From positions 248,001 through 312,000 of the forward strand of contig NZ_SNYI01000002.1 of the NCBI RefSeq assembly GCF_004362865.1: a DNA stretch of 64,000 bases, read 5' to 3'. The position numbers were made by a program, and so were the translations under genes. Shown piece by piece: positions 15,477 to 28,900 of this stretch (positions are counted from its first letter, which is position 1; every line of letters starts with the position of its first letter). The notes under the pieces were generated by a model, which saw only the letters and a program-made list of their open reading frames with translations, had not been told where the DNA came from and did not search any database. The stretch comes from Zeaxanthinibacter enoshimensis (lineage in GTDB: Bacteria > Bacteroidota > Bacteroidia > Flavobacteriales > Flavobacteriaceae).

Positions 15477-18400
15477 ATGTTCACAAATCAGACTGAAAGA
15501 ATAAGTTTCGCATCCGCTAAGAACATACCGGAATATCCGGATTTCTTGGACATTCAGATTAAATCATTTCAAGATTTTTTTCAACTTGAAACAAAATCTG
15601 ACGAAAGAGGGAATGAAGGTTTGTACAATACCTTCATGGAGAACTTTCCCATCACCGATACCAGAAACCAGTTTGTGCTGGAATTCCTGGACTACTTTAT
15701 AGATCCGCCCCGCTATTCCATACAAGAATGTATAGAGCGTGGGCTTACCTACAGCGTACCATTAAAAGCCCGGTTAAAATTATACTGTACTGATCCTGAG
15801 CACGAGGACTTCGAGACTATCGTACAGGACGTATACCTGGGTACTATCCCATACATGACCCCAAGCGGAACCTTCGTTATCAACGGGGCCGAGCGTGTTG
15901 TGGTTTCCCAGTTGCACCGTTCACCCGGTGTGTTCTTTGGGCAGTCTTTCCACGCTAACGGAACCAAGTTGTACTCTGCAAGGGTAATTCCTTTTAAAGG
16001 ATCATGGATAGAATTTGCTACCGATATCAACAGCGTAATGTACGCGTATATCGATCGTAAGAAAAAATTACCGGTAACTACCCTTTTCCGCGCCATCGGT
16101 TTTGAGCGCGATAAGGATATCCTTGAGATCTTTGACCTCTCTGAAGAAGTGAAAGTTTCCAAGGCCGGATTAAAGAAAGTATTGGGACGTAAACTCGCGG
16201 CCCGTGTGCTGAACACCTGGCACGAAGATTTTGTGGACGAAGACACCGGGGAAGTTGTTTCTATTGAAAGGAACGAGATCATCCTCGATCGTGATACAGT
16301 ACTGGAGAAAGAGCATATAGACGAGATCATGGATGCCGATGTGAAGACTATCCTGCTTCACAAGGAGAACAATGCACAGTCTGACTATGCCATTATCCAC
16401 AACACATTACAGAAAGACCCTACTAACTCTGAGAAAGAGGCCGTAGAGCACATCTACAGGCAGCTGCGTAATGCAGAACCGCCAGATGAGGAAACGGCAC
16501 GTGGTATTATAGACAAACTGTTTTTCTCTGATCAGCGATACAACCTCGGAGAGGTAGGTCGTTACAGGATGAACAAGAAGTTAGGTCTGGATATCGGGAT
16601 GGACAAGCAGGTCCTGACCAAGGAAGATATCATTACCATCATCAAGTACCTGATCGAACTGATCAACTCCAAAGCTGAGATCGATGATATTGACCACCTT
16701 TCTAACCGTCGTGTTCGTACGGTAGGGGAGCAGTTATCATCCCAGTTCGGGGTAGGTCTTGCCCGTATGGCAAGGACCATCCGTGAGCGTATGAACGTAC
16801 GTGACAACGAGGTCTTCACCCCGATCGACCTGATCAATGCCAAGACCCTTTCTTCTGTGATCAACTCGTTCTTCGGAACGAACCAGTTATCACAGTTCAT
16901 GGACCAGACCAACCCGCTGGCAGAGATTACGCACAAGCGTAGGCTTTCAGCCCTTGGGCCAGGTGGTCTGTCAAGAGAGCGGGCAGGTTTCGAGGTACGT
17001 GACGTTCACTATACACACTACGGGCGACTTTGTCCGATCGAAACTCCTGAAGGACCGAACATCGGTCTTATTTCTTCCCTTTCCGTGTTTGCCAAGGTAA
17101 ACCCGATGGGCTTCCTGGAAACTCCTTACCGTAAGGTAGAGGACGGGAAAGTGGATACTAAAGAATTCAGGTACCTGAGTGCCGAGGAAGAAGAGGGCAT
17201 GAAGATCGCACAGGCCAACATCCCGCTGAAGGAAGACGGTACTATCGATCGTGAGAAGGTTATTGCCCGTGAGGAAGGTGACTTCCCGGTAGTAGATCCG
17301 AAAGAGGTAAACTACACAGACGTTGCTCCTAACCAGATCGCTTCTATTTCTGCATCCCTGATTCCATTCCTGGAGCACGATGATGCAAACCGTGCACTGA
17401 TGGGATCAAACATGATGCGCCAGGCGGTACCATTATTAAAGCCCCAGTCTCCAATTGTTGGAACAGGACTGGAGCAGCAGGTAGCTTCTGACTCAAGGGT
17501 ACTGATCAACGCCGAAGGCGACGGTACCATAGAGTACGTTGATGCCAAGCAGATCACTATCCGCTACGAGAGAACTGACGAGCAGCAGCTTGTAAGTTTT
17601 GACGAGGATTCCAAGACCTATGACCTGGTCAAGTTCAGGAAGACCAACCAGGGAACCAGTATCAACCTGAAACCTATTGTCCGTAAAGGCGATAAGGTGA
17701 AGAAAGGACAGGTTCTTTGTGAAGGATATGCTACGGAAAGCGGTGAGCTTGCCCTGGGACGTAACCTGCAGGTAGCTTTCATGCCCTGGAAAGGATATAA
17801 CTTCGAGGATGCGATCGTGATCTCTGAAAAAGTGGTTCGTGAAGATATCTTCACCTCCATCCATATAGATGAGTACGCCCTGGAAGTACGGGATACTAAA
17901 CTGGGTGCAGAGGAATTGACCAATGATATCCCTAACGTTTCTGAAGAAGCGACCAAGGACCTTGACGAATACGGTATGATCCGTATCGGGGCCGAAGTAA
18001 AACCCGGAGATATCCTGATCGGTAAGATCACTCCTAAAGGAGAATCAGATCCGACACCTGAAGAAAAACTGCTTCGTGCCATCTTTGGTGATAAAGCCGG
18101 TGATGTAAAAGATGCCTCTTTAAAGGCCTCTCCATCCCTACGCGGGGTTGTGATCGACAAGAAATTGTTCTCACGCTCTATCAAGGATAAGCGCAAGCGT
18201 TCTGAAGATAAAGAAGCCATTGCAAAACTGGAGCTGGAATACGAAGTAAAATTCCAGCAACTGAAAGATGTTCTTATTGAAAAGCTCTTTAAGATCGTCA
18301 ATGGTAAGACTTCACAAGGAGTACTGAACGACCTGGGAGAAGAAGTTCTTCCAAAAGGTAAGAAGTACACCATGAAGATGTTGAACGCAGTCGATGATTT

Positions 18401-19286
18401 CGCCCACCTGGTAGGCGGAAGCTGGACTACCGATAAAGCGACTAACGCCCTGGTAGCCGACCTGCTGCACAACTACAAGATTAAATTAAATGACCTGCAG
18501 GGTAACCTGAGAAGGGATAAATTCACGATCTCTGTCGGGGATGAACTCCCTGCCGGGATCATGAAACTGGCCAAAGTATACATCGCTAAGAAGCGTAAGC
18601 TGAAAGTAGGTGATAAGATGGCAGGTCGTCACGGTAACAAAGGTATTGTTGCAAGGATCGTACGCCAGGAAGATATGCCGTTCCTTGAAGACGGAACACC
18701 GGTAGACATCGTGCTGAACCCTCTTGGGGTACCATCGCGTATGAACATCGGGCAGATCTACGAGACCGTACTTGGATGGGCAGGGCTTAAGCTCGGCAAG
18801 AAATTTGCCACCCCGATCTTTGACGGTGCAACCCTCGAAGAGATCAACAAGTATACCGATGAAGCCGGGATCCCGCGTTTCGGGCATACCTATCTCTACG
18901 ATGGTGGAACCGGTCAGCGTTTTGACCAGCCTGCTACCGTAGGTGTGATCTATATGCTGAAACTGGGTCACATGGTAGACGACAAGATGCACGCCAGGTC
19001 TATCGGGCCATACTCGTTAATCACGCAACAGCCATTGGGTGGTAAAGCCCAGTTTGGTGGTCAGCGTTTCGGGGAGATGGAAGTCTGGGCACTGGAGGCC
19101 TATGGAGCTTCTGCAACCCTGAGAGAGATCCTGACCGTTAAATCGGATGACGTGATCGGTAGGGCCAAGACCTACGAGTCTATCGTCAAAGGTGAGACTA
19201 TGCCGGAACCTGGATTGCCAGAATCTTTCAACGTACTGATGCACGAACTCAAGGGATTGGGCTTGGACATCAGACTGGAAGAATAA
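15477..19286 (+). CDS. rpoB: RNA polymerase beta subunit
   Basis: 1269 residues from the ATG at 15477; a TTG at 15474 precedes it and is not needed. The rifampicin region is intact around residues 465-500, [20 protein letters not shown] followed by [13 protein letters not shown], with the Asp, His and Ser positions of the classic resistance sites in their wild-type (sensitive) form. Later blocks include [30 protein letters not shown], the [16 protein letters not shown] region, and [14 protein letters not shown], plus the C-terminal [18 protein letters not shown]. It forms the catalytic core with RpoC. It is 37 nt from rpoC. Confidence 0.99.
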   Translation: MFTNQTERISFASAKNIPEYPDFLDIQIKSFQDFFQLETKSDERGNEGLYNTFMENFPITDTRNQFVLEFLDYFIDPPRYSIQECIERGLTYSVPLKARLKLYCTDPEHEDFETIVQDVYLGTIPYMTPSGTFVINGAERVVVSQLHRSPGVFFGQSFHANGTKLYSARVIPFKGSWIEFATDINSVMYAYIDRKKKLPVTTLFRAIGFERDKDILEIFDLSEEVKVSKAGLKKVLGRKLAARVLNTWHEDFVDEDTGEVVSIERNEIILDRDTVLEKEHIDEIMDADVKTILLHKENNAQSDYAIIHNTLQKDPTNSEKEAVEHIYRQLRNAEPPDEETARGIIDKLFFSDQRYNLGEVGRYRMNKKLGLDIGMDKQVLTKEDIITIIKYLIELINSKAEIDDIDHLSNRRVRTVGEQLSSQFGVGLARMARTIRERMNVRDNEVFTPIDLINAKTLSSVINSFFGTNQLSQFMDQTNPLAEITHKRRLSALGPGGLSRERAGFEVRDVHYTHYGRLCPIETPEGPNIGLISSLSVFAKVNPMGFLETPYRKVEDGKVDTKEFRYLSAEEEEGMKIAQANIPLKEDGTIDREKVIAREEGDFPVVDPKEVNYTDVAPNQIASISASLIPFLEHDDANRALMGSNMMRQAVPLLKPQSPIVGTGLEQQVASDSRVLINAEGDGTIEYVDAKQITIRYERTDEQQLVSFDEDSKTYDLVKFRKTNQGTSINLKPIVRKGDKVKKGQVLCEGYATESGELALGRNLQVAFMPWKGYNFEDAIVISEKVVREDIFTSIHIDEYALEVRDTKLGAEELTNDIPNVSEEATKDLDEYGMIRIGAEVKPGDILIGKITPKGESDPTPEEKLLRAIFGDKAGDVKDASLKASPSLRGVVIDKKLFSRSIKDKRKRSEDKEAIAKLELEYEVKFQQLKDVLIEKLFKIVNGKTSQGVLNDLGEEVLPKGKKYTMKMLNAVDDFAHLVGGSWTTDKATNALVADLLHNYKIKLNDLQGNLRRDKFTISVGDELPAGIMKLAKVYIAKKRKLKVGDKMAGRHGNKGIVARIVRQEDMPFLEDGTPVDIVLNPLGVPSRMNIGQIYETVLGWAGLKLGKKFATPIFDGATLEEINKYTDEAGIPRFGHTYLYDGGTGQRFDQPATVGVIYMLKLGHMVDDKMHARSIGPYSLITQQPLGGKAQFGGQRFGEMEVWALEAYGASATLREILTVKSDDVIGRAKTYESIVKGETMPEPGLPESFNVLMHELKGLGLDIRLEE

Positions 19287-19323
19287 TTACACACATATTT
19301 AATTTACTATCACCATTAGCATT

Positions 19324-22300
19324 ATGGCTAGATTAAAAGATAATACACAACAAAAGCGGTTCAACAAGATTTCCATCGGTCTGGCCTCTCCGGAGTCTAT
19401 TCTGGCAGAGTCCCGGGGAGAAGTGTTGAAGCCGGAAACTATTAACTATAGAACGCACAAACCGGAGCGCGATGGTCTGTTTTGTGAACGTATCTTTGGT
19501 CCTGTAAAGGATTACGAGTGTGCGTGTGGTAAGTATAAGCGTATCCGTTACCGCGGTATCGTCTGCGACCGTTGTGGGGTAGAGGTAACCGAGAAAAAGG
19601 TACGGAGAGACAGGGTAGGTCACATTAACCTGGTCGTTCCTGTTGCGCATATCTGGTATTTCCGTTCACTTCCTAACAAGATAGGATACCTGCTTGGACT
19701 TCCGTCCAAGAAACTGGACATGATAATATACTATGAGCGTTATGTCGTGATCCAGCCAGGTATCGCCAAAGGTCCTGAAGGAGAAGAGATCAAGAAAATG
19801 GATTTCCTTACTGAAGAGGAATACCTGAACATTCTTGAGACTATCCCGAGGGAGAACCAGTACCTGGAAGATTCTGATCCCAACAAGTTCATCGCTAAGA
19901 TGGGAGCAGAGTGCCTGATAGAATTATTGTCCCGAATAGACCTTAAGCAGCTGTCTTACGACCTGCGTCACAAGGCCAACACCGAGACCTCTAAACAGCG
20001 TAAGACTGAAGCCCTTAAAAGGCTGCAGGTAGTTGAAGCGTTGAGGGAATCACAGGATAACCGTGAGAACAACCCGGAATGGATGATCATGAAAGTGATC
20101 CCTGTAATTCCGCCGGAATTACGCCCGCTTGTTCCTCTTGATGGTGGACGATTTGCGACTTCAGACCTTAACGATCTTTACCGCAGGGTGATTATCCGTA
20201 ACAATCGTCTGAAGCGACTGATGGAGATCAAAGCTCCTGAAGTGATCCTTCGTAACGAAAAGCGTATGCTACAGGAAGCAGTAGATTCACTTTTCGATAA
20301 CACCCGTAAGGCTTCTGCTGTTAAGACAGAATCTAATCGTCCGTTAAAATCCCTTTCAGATTCCCTGAAAGGAAAGCAGGGACGTTTCCGTCAGAACCTT
20401 CTCGGTAAACGTGTGGATTACTCCGCTCGTTCGGTGATCGTCGTAGGTCCTGAAATGAAATTATACGAATGTGGTCTGCCAAAAGACATGGCCGCAGAAC
20501 TTTATAAGCCTTTCGTGATCCGGAAGCTGATCGAACGTGGAATCGTTAAGACGGTTAAGTCAGCCAAGAAGATCATCGATAAGAAAGAGCCGGTAGTATG
20601 GGATATCCTGGAAAACGTACTGAAAGGACACCCGGTACTGCTTAACAGGGCCCCCACACTGCACAGGTTAGGGATCCAGGCTTTCCAGCCAAAACTGATC
20701 GAAGGTAAGGCGATCCGCCTGCACCCATTGGTGTGTACGGCATTCAACGCCGACTTTGATGGTGACCAGATGGCAGTACACTTGCCGCTTGGTCCGGAAG
20801 CTATCCTGGAAGCCCAGTTACTGATGCTTGCTTCTCACAACATCCTGAACCCTGCGAACGGGTCACCGATCACGGTACCTTCTCAGGATATGGTTCTGGG
20901 TCTGTACTATATGACCAAGGAGCGCAAGTCTACAGACGACTACAAAGTTAAAGGAGAAGGTCTGACCTTCTATTCTTACGAAGAAGTGGTTATCGCTTTC
21001 AACGAAGGGCGACTGGAGCTTAACGCCGGGATCAAGGTAAGGGCGAAAGATTTTAATGAAGAGGGAGAGCTGGTTAACCAGATCATACCAACAACTGTTG
21101 GTAGGGTACTGTTTAACATGGTGGTTCCGGAACAAGCCGGATATGTGAACGACGTACTGAATAAGAAGTCGCTTCGTGATATTATCGGTCGTATCCTTGC
21201 GGTTACCGATGTACCTACCACGGCAGAATTCCTTGACAAGATCAAGAGCATGGGGTATGATTTCGCCTTCAAAGGTGGATTATCCTTCAGCCTTGGGGAT
21301 ATTATCATCCCACAGGAGAAACATGAAATGATCGCCGAAGCCAACGAACAGGTAGACGGCATCATGATGAACTATAACATGGGTCTGATCACCAATAACG
21401 AACGTTATAACCAGGTGATCGATGTCTGGACCTCTACCAATGCTATGCTAACCGAACTCGCTATGAAGCGTATTCGTGAAGATCAGCAGGGATTCAACTC
21501 GGTATACATGATGTTGGATTCAGGTGCAAGGGGATCCAAAGAGCAGATCCGACAGCTTACCGGTATGCGTGGACTGATGGCCAAGCCTAAGAAGTCTACT
21601 GCCGGGGGTGGTGAAATTATCGAAAACCCTATCCTCTCTAACTTTAAGGAAGGACTATCGATCCTGGAATACTTTATCTCTACTCACGGTGCGAGGAAAG
21701 GACTTGCGGATACCGCTCTTAAGACGGCGGATGCAGGTTACCTGACCCGTAGGCTGGTAGATGTGTCACAGGATGTGATCGTTAACACTGAAGACTGTGA
21801 GACCCTAAGGGGAATCGAGGTTGAGGCCCTGAAGAAGAATGAAGAGGTTGTGGAGTCACTTGGAGAAAGAATACTCGGACGGGTATCTCTGCACGACGTT
21901 TACGACCCGCTTACAGAGGAATTGTTGCTGAAAGCCGGACAGGAGATCATGGAGGCTGATCTTAAGAAGATCGAAGCCTCTCCTGTTGAAAGGATCGAAG
22001 TACGTTCACCGCTGACCTGTGAGGCTCAGAAAGGTATATGTGCCAAGTGTTACGGGCGTAACCTGTCTACCAATAAAATGGTACAGAGAGGTGAAGCCGT
22101 CGGAGTTGTGGCTGCACAGTCTATCGGGGAACCGGGAACTCAGCTTACACTGCGTACCTTCCACGTGGGTGGTATTGCCGGTAACATCTCCGAGGATAAC
22201 AAACTGGAAGCACGATTTAACGGTATTGCCGAAATAGAAGACCTGAGAACGGTTAAGGATAATGACGGGGATAAGAAGAATGATATCGTTATCTCGAGGA

Positions 22301-23619
22301 CTTCCGAGATCAAGATCGTTGACGCCAAGACCGGTATCACGCTAAGTACGAATAACATTCCTTACGGATCTCAGTTGTTTGTCAAAAATGGTGAGAAGGT
22401 TGAGAAAGGACAGATCATTTGCCAGTGGGATCCATATAACGGTGTTATCGTTTCTGAATTCCCAGGTAAGATCGCTTACGAGAATATCGAACAAGGAGTT
22501 ACTTTCCAAGTAGAAATTGACGAACAGACCGGGTTCCAGGAAAAAGTGATCACTGAATCCCGGAACAAGAAACTGATCCCGACCCTGTTGATCAAGAACA
22601 ACAAAGACGAAGTGCTGCGTTCATACAACCTGCCGGTTGGATCGCACATTATGGTCGATGACGGGGATAAGATCAAAGAAGGTAAGATCCTGGTTAAGAT
22701 CCCGCGTAAATCTGCTAAAGCAGGGGATATTACCGGAGGTCTTCCAAGGGTGACCGAGCTCTTCGAAGCACGTAACCCATCTAACCCTGCGGTTGTTTCA
22801 GAGATCGACGGAGTAGTATCTTTTGGTAAAATTAAGCGTGGAAACAGGGAGATCATCATCGAGTCCAAACTGGGTGAAGTGAAGAAATACCTGGTGAAAC
22901 TGTCTAACCAGATCCTGGTACAGGAGAACGATTACGTTCGTGCCGGTATGCCGTTATCCGATGGTTCTATCACACCGGAAGATATCCTGGCGATCAAAGG
23001 ACCATCAGCTGTTCAGCAGTACCTGGTGAACGAAGTACAGGAAGTGTACCGTTTACAGGGTGTGAAGATCAACGATAAGCACTTTGAGGTCGTTGTAAGA
23101 CAGATGATGCGTAAGGTGCGGATTCAGGATTCCGGAGATACAACCTTCCTCGAGAACCAGCTGGTTCACAAGGACGACTTTATCCAGGAGAACGATAACA
23201 TCTTCGGTAAGAAGGTGGTAGAGGATGCAGGGGAATCAGAAAACCTTAAACCGGGCCAGATCATTACGGCGCGCGAGTTAAGGGATGAGAACTCTATCCT
23301 TAAACGTTCGGATAAAGCACTGGTTTCTGCAAGAGACGCGGTGGCTGCTACAGCTACACCTATCCTGCAGGGTATTACCAGGGCATCGCTGCAAACCAAG
23401 TCATTCATCTCGGCGGCTTCCTTCCAGGAAACCACCAAGGTACTGAACGAGGCGGCTGTAAGCGGTAAGGTAGATGACCTGGAAGGTCTTAAGGAAAATG
23501 TGATCGTCGGTCACAGGATCCCTGCCGGTACCGGGATGCGAGATTATGAGAACATCATCGTTGGTTCTAAAGAGGAATACGATGAGATCATGGCCCGCAA
23601 AGAGGAACTGAAGTTTTAA
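19324..23619 (+). CDS. rpoC: RNA polymerase beta' subunit
   Basis: 1431 residues, full length. Zinc site 1 is [20 protein letters not shown] near the N-terminus; the catalytic Mg2+ motif [12 protein letters not shown] is at about residues 474-485; a second Cys cluster is [14 protein letters not shown]. The trigger-loop region and the lineage insertion typical of Bacteroidota (residues about 960-1130, INNKDEV... style) follow [11 protein letters not shown]. It catalyses RNA synthesis. An intrinsic terminator lies downstream, closing the ribosomal/RNA polymerase block. Confidence 0.99.
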   Translation: MARLKDNTQQKRFNKISIGLASPESILAESRGEVLKPETINYRTHKPERDGLFCERIFGPVKDYECACGKYKRIRYRGIVCDRCGVEVTEKKVRRDRVGHINLVVPVAHIWYFRSLPNKIGYLLGLPSKKLDMIIYYERYVVIQPGIAKGPEGEEIKKMDFLTEEEYLNILETIPRENQYLEDSDPNKFIAKMGAECLIELLSRIDLKQLSYDLRHKANTETSKQRKTEALKRLQVVEALRESQDNRENNPEWMIMKVIPVIPPELRPLVPLDGGRFATSDLNDLYRRVIIRNNRLKRLMEIKAPEVILRNEKRMLQEAVDSLFDNTRKASAVKTESNRPLKSLSDSLKGKQGRFRQNLLGKRVDYSARSVIVVGPEMKLYECGLPKDMAAELYKPFVIRKLIERGIVKTVKSAKKIIDKKEPVVWDILENVLKGHPVLLNRAPTLHRLGIQAFQPKLIEGKAIRLHPLVCTAFNADFDGDQMAVHLPLGPEAILEAQLLMLASHNILNPANGSPITVPSQDMVLGLYYMTKERKSTDDYKVKGEGLTFYSYEEVVIAFNEGRLELNAGIKVRAKDFNEEGELVNQIIPTTVGRVLFNMVVPEQAGYVNDVLNKKSLRDIIGRILAVTDVPTTAEFLDKIKSMGYDFAFKGGLSFSLGDIIIPQEKHEMIAEANEQVDGIMMNYNMGLITNNERYNQVIDVWTSTNAMLTELAMKRIREDQQGFNSVYMMLDSGARGSKEQIRQLTGMRGLMAKPKKSTAGGGEIIENPILSNFKEGLSILEYFISTHGARKGLADTALKTADAGYLTRRLVDVSQDVIVNTEDCETLRGIEVEALKKNEEVVESLGERILGRVSLHDVYDPLTEELLLKAGQEIMEADLKKIEASPVERIEVRSPLTCEAQKGICAKCYGRNLSTNKMVQRGEAVGVVAAQSIGEPGTQLTLRTFHVGGIAGNISEDNKLEARFNGIAEIEDLRTVKDNDGDKKNDIVISRTSEIKIVDAKTGITLSTNNIPYGSQLFVKNGEKVEKGQIICQWDPYNGVIVSEFPGKIAYENIEQGVTFQVEIDEQTGFQEKVITESRNKKLIPTLLIKNNKDEVLRSYNLPVGSHIMVDDGDKIKEGKILVKIPRKSAKAGDITGGLPRVTELFEARNPSNPAVVSEIDGVVSFGKIKRGNREIIIESKLGEVKKYLVKLSNQILVQENDYVRAGMPLSDGSITPEDILAIKGPSAVQQYLVNEVQEVYRLQGVKINDKHFEVVVRQMMRKVRIQDSGDTTFLENQLVHKDDFIQENDNIFGKKVVEDAGESENLKPGQIITARELRDENSILKRSDKALVSARDAVAATATPILQGITRASLQTKSFISAASFQETTKVLNEAAVSGKVDDLEGLKENVIVGHRIPAGTGMRDYENIIVGSKEEYDEIMARKEELKF

Positions 23620-23634
23620 TCATATAATTACTGG

Positions 23635-23666
23635 AAAACCCCGATCTTAACTGATTGGGGTTTTTT
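23635..23666 (+). terminator. rpoC intrinsic terminator
   Basis: AAAACCCCGATC pairs with GATTGGGGTTTT around a 6-nt loop, followed by a T-run ending at 23666. Confidence 0.9.
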
Positions 23667-23686
23667 ATGTTTAATCGTAAGCAACC

Positions 23687-23998
23687 ATGGCCGAAAACGA
23701 AAACAAACAGAAACAGATCAATATAGAGCTGGATGAAAAAACGGCGGAAGGAACCTATTCCAACCTTGCCATTATAAATCACTCAGCCTCTGAATTCGTG
23801 GTGGATTTCATCAGCCTGATGCCCGGCGCACCCAAGGCGAAGGTGAAAAGCAGGGTTATCCTCACGCCACAACACGCTAAGAAATTCCTCAAGGCACTTA
23901 AGGATAACGTGGCCCGCTTCGAGAAGTCGCACGGCGCCATACAGGATTATGACCAGCCTAATATCCCGATGAATTTCGGGCCTCCGGGTGAAGCATAA
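23687..23998 (+). CDS. DUF3467 family protein
   Basis: A 103-residue acidic/basic mixed protein of the DUF3467 family, conserved downstream of rpoC in many Bacteroidota. Recognisable core: EGTYSNLAIINHSASEFVVDF, then ISLMPGAPKAKVKSRVILTP and HAKKFLKALKDN. It has no signal peptide. Function is unknown; the fixed position next to RNA polymerase genes suggests, but does not show, a role in transcription. It starts 21 nt after the rpoC terminator T-run, so it needs its own promoter or read-through. Confidence 0.9.
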   Translation: MAENENKQKQINIELDEKTAEGTYSNLAIINHSASEFVVDFISLMPGAPKAKVKSRVILTPQHAKKFLKALKDNVARFEKSHGAIQDYDQPNIPMNFGPPGEA

Positions 23999-24004
23999 GC
24001 AATT

Positions 24005-24035
24005 AAAAAAGGCCTCCGATCGGAGGCCTTTTTTT
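24005..24035. terminator. Bidirectional terminator between the DUF3467 gene and prfC
   Basis: AAAAAAGGCCTCCG then AT then CGGAGGCCTTTTTTT is a near-perfect palindrome: an 8-bp GC-rich stem flanked by A-run and T-run. It serves both converging genes; the prfC stop codon (TAA, 24036-24034 on the minus strand) overlaps its T-run edge. Confidence 0.95.
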
Positions 24036-25626
24036 ATGAGTCAAATTCTGATGTAAAATGCAGTTTTACGGTGGGGTATTTCTGTTGCACCATTTGCAGG
24101 GAGAACTGTGAATCTGCAAGGAAAACCAATTGGCCGCGTTTATCGGTAGCCAGGAATTTCTGTTTTACCCTCTGGAATTCAGAAAATTCTTCGTTCCCCG
24201 GATCCTGTGGATCTACCCAACAGGCCTTATAGGCCGGGAAATTTTCATAGGTACATTTTGCACCGTATTCGTGTTCCAGCCGGTACTGTATGACCTCGTA
24301 CTGCAGGGCGCCAACCGTTCCTATGACCTTTCTCCCGTTCAGGTTCAGGGTGAAGAGCTGGGCCACACCCTCATCCATTAACTGGTCTATCCCTTTATTC
24401 AATTGTTTGGAACGCATGGGGTCTGCGTTGTTGATGTAGCGGAAGTGTTCCGGGGAGAAACTGGGGATTCCTTTATAATGGAGTACCTCCCCTTCGGTAA
24501 GAGTATCCCCGATCTTAAAATTCCCAGTATCATGTAAGCCTACAATATCCCCCGGGTAAGAAATATCTACGATCTCCTTCTTCTCCGCAAAAAATGCGTT
24601 TGGACTCGAGAATTTCAGGTTTTTGTTATGCCTGACGTGTAGATAGGGTTTATTACGCTCAAAAGTTCCCGACACGATCTTTACGAAAGCAAGACGATCC
24701 CGGTGTTTAGGATCCATGTTGGCATGAATTTTAAAAACGAATCCCGTCATTTCCTTCTCCTTGGCAGTAACTACTCGCTCTTCCGCTTTCTTAGGGCGTG
24801 GAGAAGGAGCAATATCCACGAAGCAGTCCAGCATTTCCCGGACCCCGAAATTATTCAGGGCTGATCCGAAGAAGACCGGTTGCTGCTGTCCGGCCAGGTA
24901 GGCCTCCTTGTCAAATTCAGGGTATACCCCGTGCACCAGCTCCAGGTTTTCACGTAAAGTATCAGCAGCTTTTTCCCCGATGATCTTTTCCAGCTCTTCG
25001 CTTTCCAGGTCATCAAAGGCTATGGTGTCTTCAATTTTTTTCTTGCTTTCCCCTTTAAAGAGGTTGATGTTCTTTTCCCAAAGGTTATAGATCCCCTTAA
25101 AGTCGTACCCCATCCCGATAGGGAAGCTCAGGGGGGTTACGGTCAGTCCCAGTTTTTGCTCCACCTCGTCTAACAGGTCAAAGGCATCCCGTCCTTCACG
25201 ATCCAGCTTGTTGATGAAAACGATCATGGGAATGTTACGCATGCGGCAGACCTCTACCAGTTTTTCGGTCTGTTCCTCCACCCCCTTGGCGACATCGATC
25301 ACCACGATCACACTGTCTACGGCAGTCAGGGTCCGGAAAGTATCTTCGGCAAAATCCTTGTGACCAGGGGTATCCAGGATATTAATCTTCTTGTCCCTGT
25401 AGAGGAATGCCAGGACAGAAGTAGCCACGGAGATTCCCCGCTGCCTTTCAATCTCCATAAAGTCACTGGTAGCAGCCTTTTTGATCTTATTATTTTTAAC
25501 GGCGCCCGCCTCCTGGATGGCTCCCCCGAACAATAACAGTTTTTCCGTCAGGGTGGTCTTCCCCGCATCGGGGTGGGATATGATGCCAAAAGTCCGGCGC
25601 TTTTCTATTTCCTTGAGAAAGCTCAT
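24034..25626 (-). CDS. prfC: Peptide chain release factor 3
   Basis: 530 residues from the ATG at 25626 (MSFLKEIEKRRTFGIISHPD), the standard start; a longer frame from 25644 adds six unlikely residues. GTPase motifs: SHPDAGKTTLTEKL (P-loop), RGISV, DTPGHKDF and NKLDREGRD. The EF-G-like domain 2 and the RF3 C-terminal domain follow (VGTVGALQYEVIQYRLEHEYG). RF3 removes RF1/RF2 after peptide release. It is transcribed opposite to the rpo block. Confidence 0.98.
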   Translation of the reverse strand: MSFLKEIEKRRTFGIISHPDAGKTTLTEKLLLFGGAIQEAGAVKNNKIKKAATSDFMEIERQRGISVATSVLAFLYRDKKINILDTPGHKDFAEDTFRTLTAVDSVIVVIDVAKGVEEQTEKLVEVCRMRNIPMIVFINKLDREGRDAFDLLDEVEQKLGLTVTPLSFPIGMGYDFKGIYNLWEKNINLFKGESKKKIEDTIAFDDLESEELEKIIGEKAADTLRENLELVHGVYPEFDKEAYLAGQQQPVFFGSALNNFGVREMLDCFVDIAPSPRPKKAEERVVTAKEKEMTGFVFKIHANMDPKHRDRLAFVKIVSGTFERNKPYLHVRHNKNLKFSSPNAFFAEKKEIVDISYPGDIVGLHDTGNFKIGDTLTEGEVLHYKGIPSFSPEHFRYINNADPMRSKQLNKGIDQLMDEGVAQLFTLNLNGRKVIGTVGALQYEVIQYRLEHEYGAKCTYENFPAYKACWVDPQDPGNEEFSEFQRVKQKFLATDKRGQLVFLADSQFSLQMVQQKYPTVKLHFTSEFDS

Positions 25627-25641
25627 GCAATAAAATTTGTG

Positions 25642-25649
25642 CAAAAATA
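25642..25649 (-). promoter_or_regulatory. prfC promoter -7 box
   Basis: On the minus strand TATTTTTG matches TAnnTTTG and ends 15 nt before the ATG at 25626. A good -33 is not obvious. Confidence 0.45.
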
Positions 25650-25985
25650 AGTCAATTTAACTCGATATGACCCCGGGATGACCAATTTCTGAGACCTCAG
25701 TTTTAAGAAACAGTCTTCTGACCCGGCAATTCGTCATTTATCGATGATCCATGGAAAAAACAATGGAAAACCTTAACTTCAGAAGACTTTAAATACTGCA
25801 TTTATATCGATTATTTGCGCTTCATCGATGATTATTGACGTTAAAGGATAATTTTAGCGCGATCCCCCGAAATCAGTTTGAGTGAGATCAATTATAGTCT
25901 ATCTTGCAGTAGTTTTAGAATTGCCCAATTCTTACCTGTAGCAGCCGCTTGCCATGGTGATACGTTTCAACCAAAACTATCATTT
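25650..25985. other. Intergenic region before the first surface adhesin
   Basis: No gene seen. It holds a 10-bp inverted repeat AGTCTTCTGA (25712-25721) / TCAGAAGACT (25779-25788) and two copies of ATCGATGAT (25740-25748 and 25824-25832) 84 bp apart, plus a further ATCGAT at 25806. These may be regulator sites for the downstream adhesin. The element shared by the genes at 33589-47996 is not visible here. Confidence 0.35.
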
Positions 25986-28900
25986 ATGGAAGATTTTACT
26001 CTTGATACCAAGGGAACTTCTGCAACTTACAACCTTGTAATAGCAGTTCTCCTGGGCCTTTTTCTATATAGTACTCCCCTCACAGCCGATAATGGTTCCG
26101 TGAACAACCTTTCCATTTTTTATGCCGATACGGATGGAGATGGGGTGCCGGATTCCACTGACATCGATGACGATAACGATGGGATAATAGACGCCAACGA
26201 GGATGCTAATACGGATGGTGATAATGATCCTGCGACCGATCCAACCGATACGGACGGGGATGGTATTCCCAACTACCTGGATATTGATTCGGATAACGAT
26301 GGTATTCTCGATAATGTCGAAGCCCAGACCACCATGGGTTTTATTGCACCCTGCGGGGTGGATACCGATGGTAACGGCCTGGATGATCACTACGAACCCA
26401 GTCCTGGTGCCTGTGGCGGTTTGATCCCTGTGGATACAGACGGAGACGGGGTGCCCGATTTCCTTGACATAGATTCTGATGATGATGGTATCCTGGACAA
26501 CGTAGAAGCCCAGGAGAGCGACAGCTTTATCCCCGTATGTGAAAATGATACCGATGGCAATGGTCTGGATGACCATTATGAATCTTCCCCGGGTGCAGGA
26601 GAAGGACTTCATCCTGTGGATACAGATGGGGATTCACATCCTGATTTCAGGGATATCGATTCGGACAACGATGGTATACTGGACAATGTGGAAGCCCAGG
26701 AAAGCGATAGTTTTATCCCCGTATGCGTTAATGATTCCGACGGGAATGGTCTCGATGATCATTACGAGTCTGTACCCGGCGCCGGGGAAGGGCTTACCCC
26801 GGTGAACACTGATAGCGATAATAATCCGGACTTCAGGGATATCGACTCGGATAATGACGGCATCCCGGATAACGTGGAAGGACAGACTACCTCCGGTTAT
26901 ATACCGCCCACTGGGCAGGACGATGATATGGATGGCCTGGATAACGCCTATGAAGGCAGCGGGGACGAGGGAATCACCCCTGAGAATACCGATAATACAG
27001 ACCTTCCCGATTTCAGGGACCTGGATACCGACAACGATTTGGTTCCTGACAATAACGAGGGGAACGACTTTAATTTTGACGGGCAGCCCGACCAGTTCTT
27101 TACCGGGGTGGATGACGATATGGATGGCTTGGATAACGGTTATGAAGGATCGGACACCAACGACGGTTTTGATGTGAACGACGAGATCGATGATCCGGCC
27201 AACGACCTGCCGGATACCGATGGTACCGAGGATGTCAACTACCGGGATATGGATGATGATGGGGATGGAACCATCACTCCCCACGAGGATGCCGATGATG
27301 ACGGTGATCCTACCAATGATGATACCGATAGTGACGGCACCCCGGATTATCTCGATCCTGATTCTGATGGGGGAGGTGATAATACCGATACCGACGGTGA
27401 CGGTGTACCGGACAGCACCGACCTGGATGATGATAATGACGGTATACCGGACAGCGTGGAAGACCCGAATACAGATGGGGATGACAACCCTCTTACAGAC
27501 CCAACCGATTCTGATGGGGACGGGATAGCAGACCACCTGGATATCGACTCGGATGACGACGGAATCCCGGATAACGTGGAGGCCCAGACAACGGACGGGT
27601 ATATCCCACCTACCGGTCTGGATGATGATATGGATGGTTTGGATAATGCCTACGAAGGCAGCGGGGACGAAGGACTGACCCCGGTGAATACCGATGGCGC
27701 AGACGAACCGGATTACTTAGACCTGGATTCGGATAACGATCTTGTGCCGGACAACAATGAAGGGAACGACTTTAATTTTGACGGGCAACCCGACCAGTTC
27801 TTTACTGGGGTGGATGACGATATGGATGGCCTGGATAACGGTTATGAAGGATCGGACACCAACGACGGTTTTGACGTGAACGACGAGATCGATGATCCGG
27901 CTAATGATCTGCCGGATACCGACGGCACCGAGGACGTGAACTATCGCGACCTGGATGATGACGGGGATGGTATTGATACCCCGGACGAGGATGCGGATAA
28001 CGATAACGACCCGACCAACGATGATACAGATAGTGACGGCACCCCGGATTACCTGGATCCTGATTCCGGTGGGGGTGGAGATAATACCGATACCGATGGA
28101 GACGGCGTTCCGGACAGTACTGATCTGGATGATGATAACGACGGTATCCTGGACAGCGTGGAAGATCCGAATACAGACGGGGATGACAACCCACTTACGG
28201 ACCCAACCGATTCTGATGGGGACGGGATAGCAGACCACCTGGATATCGACTCGGATAACGACGGCATCCCGGACAACGTGGAGGCCCAGACTACGGACGG
28301 GTATATCCCACCTACCGGATTGGACGATGATATGGATGGTCTGGATAATGCCTATGAAGGCAGCGGGGACGAAGGACTGACCCCGGTGAATACGGATGGT
28401 ACAGATGAACCGGATTACCTGGACCTGGATACCGATAATGACCTGGTTCCTGATAACAATGAGGGGAACGACTTTAATTTTGACGGGCAACCCGACCAGT
28501 TCTTTACGGGAGTGGATGACGATATGGATGGCCTGGATAACGGTTACGAAGGATCGGACACCAACGACGGTTTTGACGTGAACGACGAGATCGACGACCC
28601 GGCCAACGACCTGCCCGATACCGATGGCACCGAGGATGTGAACTATCGCGACCTGGATGATGACGGGGATGGTATTGATACCCCGGACGAGGATGCGGAC
28701 AACGATAACGACCCGACCAATGACGACACCGATATGGACGGCACCCCGGATTACCTGGATCCTGATACTGACGGTGGAGACGGTACAGATACGGATGGAG
28801 ATGGCGTTCCGGACAGCACCGACCTGGATGATGATAACGACGGTATCCTGGACAGCGTGGAAGACCCGAATACAGACGGGGATGACGACCCGCTGACCAA

